From Stenopsyche tienmushanensis (taxonomy: Eukaryota > Arthropoda > Insecta > Trichoptera > Stenopsychidae), in assembly GCA_008973525.1 (NCBI GenBank), contig WACJ01000041.1:1550001-1614000 (forward strand): a stretch of 64,000 nt of DNA, read 5' to 3'. Positions 61,201 to 64,000 of this stretch are shown here, in pieces; position 1 is the first letter of the stretch, and each line of letters begins with the position of its first letter. The notes under the pieces are model-generated. The model ran no database searches. It was not told the origin of the DNA and was given only the letters and a program-made list of their open reading frames with translations. A program made the translations under genes and the position numbers.

Positions 61201-63550
61201 AATATCTGCCAGCATCCGCATGAACCGACTGCTTCCTTTGTATATTTTTACATCCTTTAAATATATAATATATAAAAGTATTCAGAAAAATAAATATTTT
61301 CGTTGATGTATTTGTCAAAAATATTCCTGGAAACGAAAGCGTCGAAATTGATAAATTATTATGGAAATACACAATATTCTGGGTTTCAAGGGTCAAATGC
61401 ATTCAATCGATCAAATGTTCGCCTTGCCATAAAGTTGACCTTAATATTTAGGGATGAAAAAGATAAAAGTATAACGTAGCACAACTATATTATTATAAAA
61501 GCACATTTCTTATAATGTACAAAGGAATTCGAATGCTAACTTTTTTCTTTTTTATAAATTTGCTTTGCATGCATTTTTTTAAAAACGGAAGCACAAACTT
61601 ACTCTTAAAACGTAAAAGCTTTTTTATACAAGCATTTATTCAGAGAATTTTTAGCATAATAATGAGTTGTATTAATAACGAAACTCACTGCAGAATTTCC
61701 ATTTTTCCCTCAAATCATATCATGAATTTTATCAGAGAATTGTATGAGATGTATTTGATGAACTTAATCCTGTAGCCTCAAATATATTGATGTTAATTTG
61801 TATAATATTTTTATATGCATGAATCAAGAAATAAAATAAAATCATTAAATTTCCAGCAAGAATAGGTTACTTTGAAATTCAATTGCATTGCTGAGAGTAT
61901 TGGGATGCAATAGCATACTTTAATATATTCTCATTCACCCTGAGAGCTTTATTATGTCAAATATAAAAGTTTCTATATCCAAAATATCCAAATGCTGCAA
62001 TTCAATGATTTTAAAAGCATTTGTCCAATTCAATAGTAAAACTCTAATATAACAGTTCAATCCGATTGAAATAAGCGAATTTCTAGTATTTCATTGTATA
62101 CAATGAACTAGATGTGATGAGTTTTTTGTATTTGTTACATTTCGGAATATTTTATCAGATCTTGCATCCAGGACCAAAATTTCAATGTGATCCTTTGGAT
62201 GCATACATCAGACCTACGAATAAACAAACGGCGATTTCAAATAAACTGGCCATTCATTACGTTAATGGTCCCGTCCAGAGCGCTCGCGTTTTGCATCCGT
62301 TTTGCGTACATCTTCACAACGAATTACATAGATTATTTTATTTTTAATTAATAAAATAACTACCATAACAACATGATAAATACTAAATTTATTTAACAGC
62401 TAATTAACTGTAATATTGGGCAAATTTTACTCTTACTATCAAAGCATATATGGAGTATCATGCATTAATGGCTTATCCTTTTATATTATACTATCTACAG
62501 TTTTCTTTGTTCGTTCAGTTAGTCCTGTATATCTTCTTTACAGTCAAGATCGATTGCAACTATCCAACCATCTGCATTTACTCACCAAGACCAGGGATAT
62601 TAAATATGAAGCTACAAAGAGTACATAACAAAATTTTCTCTGCAAAGCTTAAAAGGAAACACAGAGAAGATTGTCGAATGACCTGGATGCTGCTTTTAGT
62701 ATTAAAGTATTCATAATTTCAATGAAATCCATGTTTATATTTCAGACTTATATCAGACTTATAATCAACTTATTCTACTTGAGTCGATTAGGTTATTTTC
62801 AAAAGAGACTTTATGGAAAATAGCCTATTTTGATTTTTCATTGCCTTCCACATATAATTAAATGAGAAAAGAATTATTTGAATATGAGAAGAACAAGTAG
62901 CACTCGTAGGTACTCTTGCACGTAGAATATTCTTATACGTGGAGCCCGAATATAGACAGAGACGGAGAGTAGCACATTGAGTTTAGAGAGAAACAGAGAT
63001 AAAGAGAATATCTTGCATACATCGTACGATTGTATATATCATTAACCCAAATTTATATATAATGATGTGTAAATGATATACTGAATCGATTTCAAGTGTA
63101 TTGTTTATGTTTACTTGAAGGAATGACCGAATATTGTGTGCTATTGACAGTGTTTATTTATTTATGTACAAACTTCATATACGCTGCGACGGTCCTGACA
63201 GATAAGTGGTGGACAAGCAAATGTAGCATCTAAGATTTGATGATTTTAAATTACCTTCACTTCTCAGAGGATTAAAATTATATATGAATTGAAAAAAATA
63301 TTATTCGTTCTTGATACACTGATTCACTACAGACAACAAGTTTAGGAAACACCTAGCATATTATCGAGTTTTATATAAAAACATAATAATGGACCGTAAT
63401 GTAACGTAAAATGTAATTTAATATGTTTATTAATTGCTTCAGCGCATTTTGGAATATCAATAAATTACGAAATGAAGACATTTTAATCATTATTCACACC
63501 TAGGTTGGTATATAATCAACCCGCAGTGACATGTTATAGTAGATAACGGA
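58206..63550. other. AT-rich DNA, probably K2P intron, nothing firm
   Basis: A GC-richer patch at about 58,480-58,860 and another at about 62,160-62,330 contain unrecognised short frames without splice-flanked exon structure. No repeat ends were recognised. The missing upstream K2P exons were looked for on the minus strand and not found. Confidence 0.4.
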
Positions 63551-63559
63551 TACTTAAAA

Positions 63560-64000
63560 TAGTATCCATCTAAGGTGCATTTGGCTCCGAAACTATGGCA
63601 GAAGGCCTTAACGCCGAAAAGGCACCGGGGCAGGCCACCAAGTTCCTGTGGTCAAGCGGTCCAGAAAAAGGATCTCTGATAAGGCACAACAGCACCTCTC
63701 TCACGGCCGACATGCCCAAACACGACCACAGAACGTGATCTGCGTCCATAAAAGGATTCCTGCACACAAAGTCCAAACTAACTTTTAGTTTTATTTTTGC
63801 CAGGTCAGACACAAAACGGCTGTGCCTGGGAACTGGGAAGTCCGGTGATTGGGTCAACCCCCAGATCAACTGCGTTCCCAATCGGCAATTTCTGCGATTC
63901 TAGCCCACCTTTTGGTAGTGTAGCGTGGGCAATTTACCATCCTCACGTAGTAGCGCTGTTAACAGCGAAATCTTCCATCTCTCTTCAGGTGCAATGTGTT
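63560..64000 (-). mobile_element. Non-LTR retrotransposon C-terminus, cut by the window edge
   Basis: The minus-strand frame 63,881-63,570 has SRFVSDLAKIKLKVSLDFVC and then a C....DADHVLWSC zinc-knuckle-like ending followed by VREVLLCLIRDPF and HRNLVA. This fits the segment after the RNase H domain of I/LOA/jockey-type elements, where a C-x2-C..H..C motif precedes a helical tail (one cysteine pair appears lost). GC content is well above the flanks. Another frame above 63,881 (KRWARIAEIADWE-like) continues to the window edge. The reading ends with a stop at 63,570, and the element's 3' end is likely near 63,550. Confidence 0.6.

Overview
The window is a piece of an AT-rich animal nuclear genome, most likely an insect. 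Three things point that way: spliced exons with GT..AG introns as short as 85-191 nt, a K2P potassium channel that reads like the invertebrate versions, and a typical arthropod set of decayed transposons (Tigger/pogo, mariner, piggyBac, hAT, R1-like and jockey-like non-LTR elements, RTE-like tails, tRNA-derived SINE heads). There are no operons, ribosome binding sites, CRISPR arrays or complete rRNA/tRNA genes. I cannot name the species.

The only host gene I can support is on the minus strand between about 56.8 and 44.75 kb: five exons of a two-pore-domain (K2P) potassium channel. They splice in phase and encode, in order, the first selectivity filter (GYGN) with M2, a cysteine- and arginine-rich cytosolic segment, a strongly acidic linker with the start of M3, the rest of M3 with the second pore helix, and the second filter (SIGFGD) with M4. 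The N-terminal exons (M1, extracellular cap, first pore helix) should lie beyond 64,000 and the C-terminal exon(s) below 44,752; I did not find either. One intron is about 11 kb and holds a piggyBac relic, a hAT end, a transposase-like relic with an ACRHH motif, a tRNA-like SINE head and a diverged duplicated segment.

The rest is intergenic or intronic DNA with repeats of different ages. From left to right: a Tigger copy (2.65-3.2 kb); an unidentified coding-like relic (4.7-5.4 kb); a Tigger relic interrupted by an R1-like retrotransposon (9.5-11.15 kb); a dimer of RTE-like tails (12.7-12.9 kb); a second Tigger copy of the first family with both ends (15.57-16.52 kb); a hAT-like element (22.0-22.6 kb); a TTAA-flanked foldback element with perfect 16-bp ends (23.47-24.41 kb); a GC-rich LTR-like island (29.5-30.1 kb); a short element and a deleted mariner (38.2-39.2 kb); a jockey-like element (41.5-42.96 kb); the K2P gene with its intronic repeats; two mariner C-termini (57.7-58.2 kb); and a non-LTR C-terminus running off the right edge. 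Every transposase or reverse transcriptase seen is broken by stops, frameshifts or deletions, so nothing here looks autonomously mobile. I see no novel multi-gene system. The items most worth checking are the TTAA foldback element, the unassigned dispersed repeats, and the K2P gene with its threonine-to-serine change in the second filter.
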